A stretch of DNA of 64,000 bases, from NCBI GenBank assembly GCA_019828595.1, contig JAHQRK010000019.1:1488001-1552000 (forward strand). Reading direction: 5' to 3'. The stretch comes from Aphanomyces cochlioides. Its lineage: Eukaryota > Oomycota > Saprolegniomycetes > Saprolegniales > Verrucalvaceae. The translations under genes were made by a program, and so were the position numbers. Shown here one piece after another: positions 11,649 to 23,597 of the stretch; within the stretch, counting starts at the first letter, position 1; each line of letters begins with the position of its first letter. The notes under the pieces were generated by a model. That model did not search any database, was not told the origin of the DNA, and was given only the letters and a program-made list of their open reading frames with translations.

Positions 11649-12184
11649 AAAATATAAATTTTGCGGTCATGACCAGGGTCATGACCAAGAAAATAAATAT
11701 CAGAGATATAGTTTCCAAATTGGCTGTTTCTGAATAAATATTCGAGATATATTTAACTCTGGTCATCATACTAATTTTAAGCTAATACAAACACTCGTTG
11801 TCATCACTCCTGCCAAGGTCAAGACTATCATGCTCCATGATGAGAGCCATCTCGACTGCTAGAGCGGTCATTACAAAGTTAACATGTCTTGTGATGCCTG
11901 ATTTAAGCTTGAAAACAAGATTTTCGGTTTCCTATTGTGAAAGAAAAATGAAAAAACAGAATATTTTATCCTGGTCATAAAACGACAAAAAATGAACTAT
12001 GACCGCAGTCATACCTCGAAATACTGACCCCCTAACAATATTAATTATAAAAGGATATTCATCAAGAAGATAATTGCTAAACTATCAATTTTAGGAGGTT
12101 TTATTTGACTGCAGTCATGACCGAGAAAACTCATGACCGCAGTCATGACCGAGAAAACTCCATACAGTTCCGAAAATATATTTA
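11649..12184. repeat. Dispersed repeat, copy 2, with internal insertion
   Basis: Same sequence and orientation as 8204-8608, but about 110 bp of AT-rich sequence interrupts it after CCGCAGTCAT near 12010, and the motif CAGTCATGACCGAGAAAACT is then present twice in tandem (about 12110-12162). Homology ends near 12184. Confidence 0.7.
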
Positions 12185-13034
12185 ATCATGCAATGCTAGT
12201 CCACTCTAGGCATCTCATTGTAGACCTGTTCTACCTCCGCGAGGAAATTGATGCATCGTCAACTTCTGGAAAACTTTGGAAAAAAGAAACACGAAAATTT
12301 ATTGTCCTTTGGGTCCAAAACTGGAAATTTGGTATGTTTTGAAAATGTTTCAATTAATTGACGCATACACTATTTAAAGTTTACGCAAACATTTTCTTTT
12401 ATTGACCTCGATTGTGACCATTAAATAGTGTAATTTCAAACGTTTTAAATGTTTGGAAACATGTTCGAAACATTCAATTCCTTTTCACTTGAAATTTGTA
12501 TGTGTCAATTGTTGCATCAATTTGCTTGCGTCAAAATTTATTCCGCACGACTCCAGTTTTTATTAAAACCACAATATATGGATAATTTAAAGTATATAAT
12601 TATCCAATGATAATTTTTATCAAAAAAATTCATTTGATAATCTGGGAGAATTAACTGTAAAAATTCATCTAACGTTAGTAAGAAATTGAATCAAATGAAT
12701 ACCATCAGAACAATTTCAAGCGCACTACTATTAATAATATCAACTTCAATTTAAGTCTTTTGTTTTGATCCAAATAGTTCGAAACAAATTTTTCCGAGAA
12801 TTATTGCATATTTGATTTGGATATGCACCATGTGTTGTTGGCGAAAATTGATGAATTACAAACGAACATCAATGAAAATGGACAAAAAATTTTGTTTCAA
12901 ATTTGGTCACGTTAGCTGACAAATTCCAATTAGTTCTGTTGACTTTGAATAAAATTTGTGCTGCTCATTTATATATTATATGCGTGGAGGAGAAGAAAAT
13001 GAACATCACAATGACTATTTCAAATGAGTCAAAC
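12185..13034. other. AT-rich intergenic stretch
   Basis: No gene, conserved ORF or recognisable repeat. It is rich in A/T runs and TTTGAAAC-like words. Confidence 0.4.
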
Positions 13035-13037
13035 TAA

Positions 13038-13214
13038 GAGCATCTCCACCGGTGAGAGCCAAAGCTAAAGCTATTCGAAGTTACGGATAAGAATATATAT
13101 CCGGAATAATATAGCTTTAAAATACCGGATAAAGATTTATGAGCTATACATATCCGGATTTTATCGAAGTTTTCCTTCAGCTAACGCTTTAGCTCTCAAC
13201 CGGTGGAGATGCTC
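13038..13214. mobile_element. PIF/Harbinger-type MITE (177 bp)
   Basis: Terminal inverted repeats start GAGCATCTCCACCGGT on both ends and extend about 25-30 bp with mismatches into GAGAGCTAAAGC. The element is flanked by a 3-bp duplication TAA (13035-13037 and 13215-13217), the target size used by PIF/Harbinger elements. It has no coding capacity. A Harbinger nuclease is 2.7 kb away, but that element's termini were not found, so a mobilising link is untested. Confidence 0.75.
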
Positions 13215-13217
13215 TAA

Positions 13218-14332
13218 CTTGTCAAAATATCGCAATATTTTTATAAAAGAATATTGTGCGTTTGATACAAAATTGTGAGGAACGGTTTGAATCGACCGAG
13301 GTTTCGAATCGATTCCGACTCGAACGGGCTTCTTTGATTGGCTAGAATTAAAATTTAAAATGATTCAGCCAATCAGAATCGATCAGCCACCTAACCCACG
13401 CAAAACACACACTAGAGAACTTTCGCATGCACAAAATCGTAGAGGATTCAGTTTCAGATTCAGATAGACGACGATAAGGGGAAATTTTTCTCTCTATCTA
13501 AACTCAAACAGGGGTAGGTTTGAGGAAACTCGATCGTATCTGAAATGGGTGTTCTGGTTTCAGATGGAGGACATGAACTGATCTTCATAACTTTCCCCAC
13601 AGAGATAAAGACAAAATGGCCGTTATGGTCACCAAAGTATGTATCCTAACATATCACAGGAGCAGAGGTGCGACGTCAGCCTGTAGTTGTGGCAATACCT
13701 AGAAACGAGGTGACCTGAGATGATGTAGAGCCTTCAACTCAAGTTCATAACGAGCTTCAGGATGAACAAGTTTCCTGCGCTCTTTGCTCAGGATTACAGG
13801 CTTTATGGATGATGTAGGAGCTAAAATTTGGCCATATCAACATAAAGTTAGAGGACGTCATGAACCACACTGTAGATGTGGCTGTACGTGAATCTAAACT
13901 CAAATATCATCTTCATCTGCGAAAGCTCTATTTTGATCACCTTTTCAGTTCTGTTTCAGATTGAAAAACGTGTCTATCTGAAGCTGAAACACAACTCAAG
14001 TTGTTTGCGAAAGTTCTCTACTGACACACACCACTTCAGTATGATGAAATCGATTTGAAAATGAATTCGCTTTTTGGTCAAAACCACAAATTTGGGCACT
14101 CTTTTAATAGAACCCCCTGACTGTTTTAAACCCTGATTCAAATTCTTAGTCTAGACGTGTTCAAAACATTCGTTACAATTTCCTTGTATAACCAAGGAAT
14201 GCTCTGCTACTGACTGCAAGGAGCGCTTGTACCGATTTTATAGCGTATAATGCTTTACAAGGAAAATGAAAGAGGCCTGACCCCAAACCACCGTGAACCC
14301 CGCGCGCTGCGCGCGCAACCCTGTGGCTTACC
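13218..14332. other. Intergenic, no gene recognised
   Basis: Short ORFs only. A GC-rich inverted repeat GCGCGC-TGC-GCGCGC lies at 14302-14316 in otherwise AT-rich DNA. Confidence 0.4.
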
Positions 14333-14335
14333 TTA

Positions 14336-14663
14336 GGGTGTGTTCGCTGAAGCAAAAAAACTGGTTATTTGGTTTGGGGGGTTGGATATTTTCTGAGAAA
14401 TAACTGGATTTTTGTGATTTCAGCGAATAGGAGTTAAATTCCAATCAGTTTGTCCCATGTCCAATTTTCCAGGAAATAACCAGCAAAAATAACCATCTCT
14501 GGGGGTGTTTATTCTGCGGGTTATTTTGATGAAGCTCTCCCATCATGGAAGTTTTTCACAAGAAGTTCCGCGGTGGAAGTCAACTTTTTCTCTCTTGGTT
14601 ACAATAACTAAGTTAAAATAACTGGTTATAGTAAATAACTGGTTGCCTTGAGCGAACAGACCC
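14336..14663. mobile_element. PIF/Harbinger-type MITE (328 bp)
   Basis: Left end GGGTGTGTTCGCT and right end AGCGAACAGACCC are inverted copies with one mismatch; similarity resumes inside at ACTGGTTATTT. The 3-bp duplication TTA flanks it (14333-14335 and 14664-14666). There is no coding capacity. Its terminal sequence differs from that of the 13038 element, so the two are separate MITE families. Confidence 0.75.
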
Positions 14664-14968
14664 TTAGGTCTTCCGGATATACTTCGCCACATTTCAAAGT
14701 CACTGTGAATTTAAAATAATTTTCTAAATTTAAAAAGTCTTGGAAAATAATATGGGGGTTCGATTAGAATTGTGTCAAGATTTTGAACACGTGGCTGATA
14801 TGTTGCCTACCCGCGCATAAAGATTAAAAGAACTCGATTCTGATTGGCCATCTTAGCCAGAAAAGTCATCGTTTCGGCGATGCGTGATGGGAGAGCTTGA
14901 GTGCAGAAGCTTGACTCCTTGAGATTGGTAGGTGTTCCCTTCAGTTCATTCATCTAAGAAGCCCAGCG

Positions 14969-15891
14969 ATGACAAGCAATGACCAACACAGCCAGCCATT
15001 CACTTCGCCCAAGGGTATGGCAAGGTCCAAGCGTGTGCTCTGGACGACCGACGCAATTGCTGGTGGAAAATCAAGTATGGACATTCTAATCGAGTGGTTG
15101 ACTACTGAGGGCAACTACACAAGATGGAAAGGTGGCGACAAGCACTCTGGTACCACCAAAACTACACTTGCTAACCAAATTAACATGATGATAAAAAAGA
15201 GCGGCATTCACAACCGCAAGGCCAAAGACATTATTCAAAACATTTCGAGTATAGAGTCCTCCTACAAGGAAGCTAAAGAGTGGAAAGAGAACACAGGGCA
15301 AGGAATTGAAGATGAATCAACAATCCAGAATGAGCTGCAGCGCATATGCCCATACTTCTTTCAATTGGATGACATCATGCGTGATCGAGCATCGACAAGT
15401 GCTATTTACACGAATGAAACAGTCGACGATGAAGATGATGACAACGATGACAAAAGGGAGAAGCGCGGGCGCAAGCAATCCAGCATGGACGATCAAGACG
15501 ATGATCGCAGCAAAAAGAGGTCGCATGCACGAGCAAAGTTTGACGAATGGTCGGATTTAAATAAGCGAGCGTTTGAATTCAAGCTTCAAGAGGTATGTGA
15601 CTTCTGGACTACTGATTTGTCTAATGCTTATAGTTGGAGCGTAAAAATGCCATAGAGTCGAAGAGACTAGATGTCGAGACGAAGCGAGAAGAGCGGCTTG
15701 CCGAAGAGACTCGTTTGAATGTGCGTCTGTTGTCAATTCAAGCTAATTCGGCTGAATTGGAATTTGAAGCAAAGCGCAAACATATGGAAATTGAAAGACG
15801 CATCAAAATCATTTCAAGACGTAAACAATTGAAAGCCGATGGATGGAGTGATGGAGATATCGACTTTGCCTGCCCACTACATTTAGAATAG
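14969..15891 (+). CDS. Harbinger-associated Myb/SANT-like DNA-binding protein
   Basis: Two exons, 14969-15592 and 15634-15891, are joined across a 41-nt GTATGT...TTATAG intron in phase 0, giving 293 residues. The N-terminal half has the SANT/Myb-like layout found in partners of PIF/Harbinger nucleases: RVLWTTDAIAGGKSSMDILI, NYTRWKGGDKHSGTTKTTLA, then a second helical segment. The middle is acidic (DDEDDDNDD) with basic KKRS patches, and the C-terminal half is a charged, coiled-coil-like region (EERLAEETRLNVRLLSIQ). It converges on the nuclease at 15962-17233, with 70 bp between the stops, the usual two-gene arrangement. In characterised Harbinger systems the Myb-like protein helps import the nuclease and bind DNA ends. 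The frame is intact. Confidence 0.8.
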
Positions 15892-15961
15892 ATCTTCCAA
15901 TAAATCTATCGATTTCATCACTTAATGAATACAATTACTCCGTGATAATCTACAATTACGA

Positions 15962-17233
15962 TCAGTACTGCGAGTCGTCTAGCACTTGAGCAGCAACGTG
16001 TTCTCGTTTAGAAAGGCCAGTGACAGGCTCGTCGGCATCGTCATCAAATGATTCAGTAGTCCTCGGGAAGTAAACTTTACAAGCTCGTACGTCCGCGTTG
16101 CAAAAGCAATTGTTCTGTAGTTCAATCCATGAAGCAGGAATAACATCGTTCTCTTGCAAAAGAAAATTGTGTAATACAGCACAAGCCACAATGGTCTCGA
16201 CAATGTTCTTCATGGCGGCTTTACCGTTCATCACTTTACGAATTCGCTTGAGATATTGAAAACGCCCCTTCAGCATCCCTATACAATGTTCTGCTTTGAT
16301 TCGGCCTTTGGCCAGTCTACTATTGAACGCTTTTTTCCATTGCTGCATTCTTTGTTTTGGTAGGTTTTTGAACGCAGGAACTATAGTGAGGCATGGCTTG
16401 TAAGCTGAATCTCCCAACAGGTATTGTTTGTCAGAGAAGTAGTCACGAGGTCTCTTACTAACATTGCTGTTACGCCACACTCTGTTGTCATGGGTTGAAC
16501 CTGGCCAGCCAACAAATATATCACGAACAGTGCCATGATCATCACAAATCACTTGGCCTGCAACAGCGTAGCAACCTTTTCTGGTCTTCACCATGAAGTG
16601 TCGGCTTTGTTTCAAATGGAAATAATTCCCGTCTATAAAGCCAATGCAATGTTTAAAGCCACACATCTCGTAAATGCGATTCTCCACAGCAAGAGACTCA
16701 ATATAATTTGGCCAACGTACGAGCTTGCCATGTAGATTATAGATCGCTGCAATTCCCCGGGAGACGAATTCGGCCACTGTGCCGCTGCCAGTATCAAAGA
16801 AAGATGCCATGTGCTGATTGGAAACAGCATTGCCATTCGTGCCAAGGAAGTAAAGCAGTACAAGCAAGTGATTTTCAATAGATCCCTTTTGCATTTTACC
16901 TTGCACGCTTTTGAATTCAGCTGCATCACGGAGTTGGTCGGCGAGACGATGAAATGATGACCGTTCTACACGAAAGAGTTTACGGAAGCGATTATCTCGG
17001 ATGTCGTATAGAAGATGGTGGAATCGCGATTTGGGATATACAATATTTGTCCTGGGGTTGATGTATCGGGTTGACTCGATAGCTTGGATCCAACCAAGAA
17101 GCTGTGTGTCAACATCGTCTTCATCAGAGTCACTCACGTCAAAGAGCATTCGACGTATTCTCCATCTTTTTCTATCGTCAAGCATCAACATAGCATAACG
17201 CAGGAGCAACTGCCGGTCGCTTATCTTCACCAT
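15962..17233 (-). CDS. Harbinger (DDE_Tnp_4) transposase/nuclease
   Basis: An uninterrupted 423-residue frame typical of PIF/Harbinger nucleases. Catalytic residues are visible: D201 in GFIDGNYF, D249 in VGWPGSTHDNRVW and E315 in RIKAEHCIGMLKGRF, with the supporting LLGDSAYK motif at 272-279. The N-terminal part holds an acidic stretch (SDSDEDD, 35-41) and a helical region with ENHLLVLLYFLGTNG that resembles a helix-turn-helix. The protein cuts and pastes the element and normally needs the neighbouring Myb-like protein. Both frames are open, so the pair may be recent or even host-maintained (HARBI1-like). Terminal inverted repeats bounding the pair were not found within 14667-14968 or 17234-17550. 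Confidence 0.9.
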   Translation of the reverse strand: MVKISDRQLLLRYAMLMLDDRKRWRIRRMLFDVSDSDEDDVDTQLLGWIQAIESTRYINPRTNIVYPKSRFHHLLYDIRDNRFRKLFRVERSSFHRLADQLRDAAEFKSVQGKMQKGSIENHLLVLLYFLGTNGNAVSNQHMASFFDTGSGTVAEFVSRGIAAIYNLHGKLVRWPNYIESLAVENRIYEMCGFKHCIGFIDGNYFHLKQSRHFMVKTRKGCYAVAGQVICDDHGTVRDIFVGWPGSTHDNRVWRNSNVSKRPRDYFSDKQYLLGDSAYKPCLTIVPAFKNLPKQRMQQWKKAFNSRLAKGRIKAEHCIGMLKGRFQYLKRIRKVMNGKAAMKNIVETIVACAVLHNFLLQENDVIPASWIELQNNCFCNADVRACKVYFPRTTESFDDDADEPVTGLSKREHVAAQVLDDSQY

Positions 17234-17550
17234 TGCACTATAGTCGCAGCCTTGACTTGTTGCTGTGATGAAACACTGGGGGTTTCAGAGTTAAATATGA
17301 ATACAACAATTTCATTGGATATAATAATGAACAATGGAGTCTTTGCTGCCCCGAAGTTGCTGGCACTCTGACACCCACTATTGTTGTACTTTGCAAGAAA
17401 GGATGGAATTGCGACGAGTTGGATGGGCAATCACATCGTCATGGAGTTGACCTTCCTAGGAACTCTCTCATCGTGATAAAGGCTTGCTTTTGGACGAGGA
17501 ATTCAGCAACCCGTTGGACATCGAGGTAGAGAAAGCACGACAGAGCGAGT
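17234..17550. other. Spacer between Harbinger nuclease and VWA pseudogene
   Basis: No gene recognised. It should contain the nuclease promoter and the lost or altered 5' end of the VWA gene. Confidence 0.35.
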
Positions 17551-18467
17551 TTGTTCATCGATGGTCGAACAAGACATGCATCCCAAGACCTTCAATTAGA
17601 AAATGGACGAGTTTATGGAAAGTTGCAAGATCGCACAAGACTCATTCATCCTTTCTCTCCTTCCTTCGCAATATCCAAAGGAATCGCTATCAAGTCCATC
17701 GTCGCTTCGACTGCCATCGAGCGTAAAGAAATAGCAGTAGCTGAAGAAGCCGCCTCGGTCTTTGTGAATTTGCACCTCGTCGCCCCGCCATGCACGGAAA
17801 ACGAGCGCAAGGCGATTGACCTGGTCATTGTCCTCGACAAATCTGGTAGCATGGACGGCTCCAAGCTCGACCTGTGCAAGCAAACGATCAACTTCTTGGG
17901 GCAGCATCTCTCCGACTCGGATCGCGTCGCTCTTGTGACGTACGATCGCAAAGTTCACACACCACTTCACTTGACGCCCATGACTCCCAAGGCAAGGCGC
18001 AGTTGGCGAATGTAGCACGAGCCATTGATGCTGGAACTTCCACCAACCTAAGCGGTGGTCTATCTGCAGGCTTGAAAGAAGTCCAGAGACGCTGCAAGAC
18101 TTGGTTCTTCACGACTGTTGCCCCCAACCCAGTGCAGTCTGTGCTGCTCCTCACTGATGGGTTGGCCAACGAAGGCATCACTGACAAGGTTGGGCTTTCC
18201 AAGTTGCTCGAGCAGTCCTTGCCATCCCATGTTCTCTCCACACATTTGGCTACGGCACTGATCACGATGCCTCCTTGCTCACACATCTGGCAAACCTTGG
18301 CCGTGGGTCGTACTACTTCATCCAGAACATCGACACTGGCCGCTGGCTTTTGCAGACTGCCTTGGTGGTCTCCTGAGTGTCGTCGCCCAAAATATCGAAG
18401 TCGAATGTGTCGGAGCCACTAGTGTATCCATTGTCGCTGTCAAGACCAAGCGACCTGTCACCCAAAC
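17551..18467 (+). pseudogene. VWA-domain protein, 5' part, frameshifted and cut by copia element
   Basis: Translated frames give a conserved lead-in (GIAIKSIVASTAIERKE) and a von Willebrand A domain. The MIDAS motif LDKSGSM is near 17830-17855, with the following helix and strand DRVALVTYD, the threonine-region motif STNLSGGL near 18050, and LLLTDGLAN near 18150. The frame breaks near 17990 (a missing base before GKAQLANVA), near 18238 (before FGYGTDHDASLL) and again near 18345. The segment ends at CAAAC (18463-18467), the target duplication of the copia insertion; the protein resumes after the second CAAAC at 24079. Family members are cytosolic or signalling VWA proteins with a C-terminal helical tail. 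There is no convincing ATG in frame, so the 5' end is also damaged. Confidence 0.75.
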
Positions 18468-18502
18468 TATAAGAGGTCGAATGGAAAGTGTATTAGAACT
18501 TA
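18468..18502 (-). repeat. Truncated 3' LTR end of copia copy 1
   Basis: 35 bp matching the reverse complement of the LTR end (TATAAGAGG...AGAACTTA), then an abrupt switch to plus-sense pol at GAGCCTAAC. This is the left inversion breakpoint. Confidence 0.8.
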
Positions 18503-19645
18503 GAGCCTAACAATGAGAAACTTGTCTGCCGCCTAAATCGAAGCATTTATGGACTTAAACAGTCATCTCGTGAATGGAATATTGCACTCGACAAATACTT
18601 CCGATCTAAATCGTTCACTCCACTCTTGAGTGACCCATGCATTTATGTTCTCCATACACCCCAAAGTTTGTCTTTGGTGGGCGTGTATGTCGATGACTTG
18701 ATCCTCCTCAGTCAGTCACGCACTTCACTCTCCAACATTAAGCGTGACTTGTCTCATCGCTTCAAGATGAAAGATCTTGGACCCCTACGTTTCTGTCTGG
18801 GTATGGAAATCCTTCGTTTGGATGAATCTACTTTGTTCTTGCATCAACGCAAATACATCAAGGACATTCTAGAGCGACACAATCTTGCCGACTGTCACCC
18901 GTTGTCGACACCGCAAGATCCTAATGCAACGCATCGTTCATCATCTTCTACGCTGCCTTATCGCACTGTGGTGGGCGAACTACTCTATCTGACTTCAACG
19001 ACACGTCCTGACATCGCTTTTACAGTGACATTGCTATCAAGACACCTTAGTCAACCAACAGATGAGCACTCAGCGATTGCTAAACGAGTTCTAAGATACC
19101 TCAAGGGAACTCATGACTATGGAATCATCTATCAACCTGTTGACTCCGACCATTACACCATTGAATTATACGTGGATGCTGACTACGCCAATGACAAGTA
19201 CACAAGACGATCAACTTCTGGCTACCTCCTCTATCTCAATGGTTGCCTTATCAGCTGGAAATCGAAGCTTCAAAACATTGTTGCTTTATCGACCTCTGAG
19301 GCTGAATACATCTCTATGTCTTACGGACTACAAGAAGCTCTTTGGATTAAATCATTACTTCAAGAACTCAAGTTAAATCTCAAGCTTCCAATCATCGTCT
19401 ATGAAGACAATCAAAGTACGATCAAGATGGCCGAAAACCCTACTTTACATCAACGAACGAAACACATTGACGTGCGACATCACTTTATCCGTGACTTAGT
19501 AAAAGAAAAAGTGATTGAAATCAAATACTGCGACACGAATTTGATGTTGGCCGACATGCTCACGAAAGCCCTTCCAAAGCCCAAGTTTGAAGAACATCAA
19601 CGCAACATCTTGGAGCGCATGTCTGTCCTACAAAGTGAAGAATAA
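18503..19645 (+). pseudogene. pol: Copia pol 3' half (reverse transcriptase end and RNase H), inverted segment
   Basis: The translation is near-identical to the last part of the intact copia polyprotein at 60850-61992: the RT motif YVDDLILL, then RNase H with YVDADYANDKYTRRSTSGYL, STSEAEYISMSYG and KHIDVRHHFIRD. Unlike the intact copy, it keeps glutamate in STSEAEY (codon 19298-19300) and aspartate in KHIDV (codon 19469-19471). It has no start of its own, because it is the inverted piece of the surrounding element. It is followed by a short polypurine run and LTR sequence. Confidence 0.85.
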
Positions 19646-19658
19646 AGTTTGCGGGGAA

Positions 19659-19821
19659 TGTTGAAGCTCACAACGTTGAAGAAGAGATCGAGACGTTCTA
19701 TCTTACCTTTCATTGCAAAGCAAATTCTCTCTTCTGACTATTCTCTGTTTGCTTCTCTGTTAAACTTCATCCTCATTATGCATATACTCTAGCTAGCGTA
19801 TCTTTAGCACATCTCTAGCTC
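19659..19821 (+). repeat. Partial copia LTR in the inverted segment
   Basis: Begins TGTTGAAGCTCACAACG and matches the first 163 bp of the 203-bp LTR, then stops at CTAGCTC, where minus-sense pol begins (right inversion breakpoint). Confidence 0.85.
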
Positions 19822-22800
19822 GAAGCCAGGAGGTTGGTGCATGTAGAGTGTCTCGGATACATTGCCATTGAGAAATGCTGTTTCAACATCCATGTGATGA
19901 ATATCCATCTTCATAATCGTTGCGAGTGCCATGAGAAGTCGTATACTTGTTGATCGAATGACAGGAGCAAAGTCAACGCCAGCGACTTGTGTGAAGCTTT
20001 GTGCTACTAGGTGAGCCTTGTAACGAGCAAGTGAGCCATCAGCGTCAAACTTCTTGGTGAAGAGCCATCGACAACCGATTGCTTTGCGACCAGGAGGTAA
20101 GTCACACAATGTCCAAGTATTGTGATCCATGAGAGAATCATATTCCTTCTCAGCAGCAGCTATCCATCCATCACGTTCATCGGAAGCATAAGCTTGACGA
20201 ATGGTAGTTGGAAGTCCAGTACTAGATAGCGCATAAGCCATCAGGATTCGGTGTTCTTGAACCACTAGAGCTTCCCATTCTTCTGTTGTAAGACGTACGC
20301 CAGTCGACAATGGAGAAGGCGGCGGTGAGTCAGGAAGAGGCGGTGGTCGCGAAGCATCTGGGTCAAGGATTGAGATCGTTGGTTCATCAAACACTGGAAT
20401 GTACTCGGGCTGTACATTATCAACATGCACTTGTGTATGTTCAGGCTGTTGAGGGACACGGGGTGCTGTAGTATTCGAAGGAACCGCAGATGCAGCAGGA
20501 GTCTGCGTCGGGGTGACCATGGGTGGAGCAGGGGTCGGATGAGACGGTTGCTCACGATTGAAGTGTTCACTCTCAGTTGGTTGGGTAGCCGAAGGAGGTG
20601 AAGTGCTGGCAGTGACTGAGGACGTTCGCGGTGGATCGCGAGTTGGTGTAGTATAGGTACCACGAGAAGTCCCATTCAAGTTAGCCAGGTCAGATGAGTC
20701 GTTGAAATGAGATGGAAGTCGTTTAGCACGAGAAGAGCGACGCAACGGTGGTAATGTATCCGGTGTTGGGTCGGAAGTGCTTTGGACTTGTACAGGAGGC
20801 GTGGAGTTGTCGATCGATGGATCGAGGTCAGCAACACTGGGAAGGGGTTCATCAATAAAGAAGCAAGTTGTTTCATTGAAGACAACATTACGACTAATGA
20901 TGATCTTCTCGGGTTTAGCACAATATAGGCGGTAGCCTTTGACGCCAGGTTCATGACCAATGTACATGGTGCGCAGTGTTTTCGACGCAAACTTGGTGCG
21001 GTCGTGTTTTTCCACATGAGTATATGCCTCACATCCAAAAATGCGTAGGGCAGACAAATCAGGACGTGACTGATGTAAGCGCTCGTACGGAGTACTCTTG
21101 GGTGTCGAAGCAGAGTAAGAGCAATTGCGGAGATACATGGCATGTCTAACAGCTTCAGACCAAAAACGTAATGGTGCATTGGCTAAGTGGAGCATTGCTC
21201 GAGCACATTCAACCAGGGTACGATTCATGCGCTCGCTAACACCATTTTGTTGTGGCGTATGCGACACCGTGCGCTCATGTTTGATACCATACTCAGAGAG
21301 GTATTGTGTGAACTCAGCAGACATGTGTTCGCCACCATTGTCAGAGCGTAGGCAACGGATAGTGCCATTATACTGCGTGTTGCAATGTGCCATGAACTCA
21401 GTAAAACATTTGAACGCATCAGACTTCTGGAGGAGCAGAAACACAAAACCGAATCGGGTGAAGTCATCGGTAAATGTGATGAAGTATTTCGCTCGACTAC
21501 ACAGAGATGGATGTGGCATAGGACCACATATGTCCGAGTGAACAAGTTCGAAAGGCGCAGTAGTGACCGCCAACGAGCGTTGTGGGAAAGGTAGCTTGGA
21601 CTGCTTCCCTGCAAGGCAGCTTGCGCAGAATTCATGCTTGCACTTGTCGAGGTCGATCCCATCAACATATCGACGTGTTTTCTCAGTGTATTTGACACTA
21701 ATGTGTCCAAGTCGTGCATGCCAAAGATCAGCTGGTGAACTCGCTAGCAGAGAGAACGCCATATCGTTTGATTGATCTGCAGAGTGATCAGTGGTCAAGG
21801 CTACTGTCGATACTATTGGATTGGCAATGTCGAGGTAGTAGAGTGTACGCTTCCTCACGCCTTGAGCCAAAATGTCTTTGCCACGCTTGATCAAGCATGT
21901 ATCTTTCGAGAACTCGGTGGTAAAACCATGTTGCGAGACTCGGGAAAGAGAAAACAAGTTGTATTGAAGAGAAGGCAAGTAGCTGACATTTTGTAGTTCA
22001 ACCTCAACTATTCCGGACGGAGTATTCAGCTCGAGGTGAATATTACCACATCCTTCAATCGCCATATCTCCACCATTGGCAGCTCGGACAACACCAGTTG
22101 AAGGTTCCAAATTGGTGAACCATGATCTGTTATTGCAGAAATGGTCAGAAGCACCAGAATCAATGACCCATTCGCTTGATGCCTCAAGAACTTCCGAAGC
22201 ATTCAGGATGGTATCAGTTGTAGCAATCATGCTGACCCCTTGAGTAGGTGCACTGCTAGGTTTCTTGGTGGACTTCTGGTTGCGACGCGTGTTTGCATAG
22301 GTCGCATCATCAGTGTCTTTGAATCGTAAGGGCCACACCAGAGCAATTACGTGCACTCTTTCAGCAGATGAAGAAGCTCAAGCTCGAAGAACGTTTTGGC
22401 CTTAGAGTCAGCAATCTTCTTGCGGCACACATCTTCCGTGTGATTGCGTTTCTTGCAGTACGAACAAGTGACAGGTTCAGCGGTAGAGTTGAAATTCTGG
22501 CGACCAGCTTGTTTTTGTTGTTGACGACCACCTCGCGTGGCTGTCAAAGCAGTTTCAGAAGAAGCAGCAAGTTTTTGATCACGTTGCTCATGTTGTAGGA
22601 GCACTGTGAAAATCGTCTCCAGAGTATGAACTTCAATCTCTTGGTCATGCGCAAAAAGATTGACTTGGTAGGCGACAAAGCTGTCAAAGCGATGATCCAG
22701 GCTATTCAAGAATGTTTCGACGTAGAACGAATGCTTGTCAGTGAACCCGGAGGCAATAAGTTCCTCGACGAGCACAGAGAATCGATAGATATAGTCTGAA

Positions 22801-23138
22801 GCAAGTTCATTCGAACGGATTCTTGTTGAAAGTAGTTCTTGATATAGATTGCCTTTGCCCATGTAAGATTTAGATCCATAAATCTTATCCATAGTATCAA
22901 GCATTTCTTTTGAAGTACTCTTGCCTCGAACAAGACGTAGATGTTTGTTGGCAATCGTTGCACTGAGGATAGATTGGACTTTCTTATCCTTAGGTCGGAA
23001 TGATGCGTCGGTTGTGGGTATAGTCCCATCAATAACACCATCAAGATCTTTCACTGCAAGGAAAGTCATGATGCGGTATTTCCATTCAGAGTAGTATGTT
23101 CCATCAAAGGAATGTATAGCGAAATCTTTCAATTCCAT
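19818..23138 (-). pseudogene. gag-pol: Copia gag-pol, 5' three quarters, frame-broken
   Basis: Minus-strand gag frame (23138-22347) and pol frame (22356-19818) match the intact polyprotein at 57553. Gag has the CCHC knuckle CSYCKKRNHTEDVC. Pol has protease WVIDSGASDHF, the GAG-pre-integrase finger (CASCLAGKQ), integrase motifs HSDICGP, RSDNGGEH and QNGVSERMNRTL, and the reverse transcriptase start. Near 22340-22370 about 60 bp of the gag-pol linker is replaced by unrelated sequence, which shifts the frame and separates gag from pol. A 12-bp loss in RT turns VDYTDVFAPV into VDFAPV. The frame ends at the inversion breakpoint. Confidence 0.85.
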
Positions 23139-23210
23139 GGTGACAAATGTGATTGGTCAAATTGGATACTGGTGTGAAAGTGTGTTGACAGAAAGTATCA
23201 ATTAGTAAGT

Positions 23211-23597
23211 TTAGAGATAATTTCTTTCGCGGTTGACGTGTAAGTTCTTGTGTACAATGTGCTCAGAAATTTCGAGTGGTACTGTGCGATCGAGAATTTG
23301 CAAAGAACTTTCCGTGAGAGTGTTGACTTGACGGAGAAGAGACTGGATGATTTTCTCAAATGTCTTGCCTTGTTCGGAAATGTCGGTCAAAATAGTGTCC
23401 TTGAACTTTTTGTTGATTCGTTGGACGTGGTGAAGAGCGTTGACAAGGTCTTGGTGTATCTTGTCGGCTTTGGTGTCTTCTTTGACGCGGCGGAACTGCT
23501 TGAGGAGCTTCGCTTGTTTCTTGGCTCGAACCTGACGTTGCTTGCGGAGTCGGTTGACTTCGGTCTTCGAGACGAGGGTCTTCGGGTTGACTTTCAT
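23211..23597 (-). CDS. Copia leader ORF (ORF0), copy 1
   Basis: A 128-residue ORF between the 5' LTR and gag. Its protein is the same as that of the intact element at 57094-57480. It is basic and helical at the N-terminus (VNRLRKQRQVRAKKQAKLLK), and the remainder looks like a coiled coil. I do not recognise a domain. Conservation at the protein level in two copies suggests it is a real component rather than leader noise, though the copies are young. Confidence 0.55.
   Translation of the reverse strand: MKVNPKTLVSKTEVNRLRKQRQVRAKKQAKLLKQFRRVKEDTKADKIHQDLVNALHHVQRINKKFKDTILTDISEQGKTFEKIIQSLLRQVNTLTESSLQILDRTVPLEISEHIVHKNLHVNRERNYL

Noticed and set aside
21125..21541. ORFs opposite copia integrase, repeated at 59115-59531
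   Set aside because: Both copies simply mirror the conserved pol sequence.
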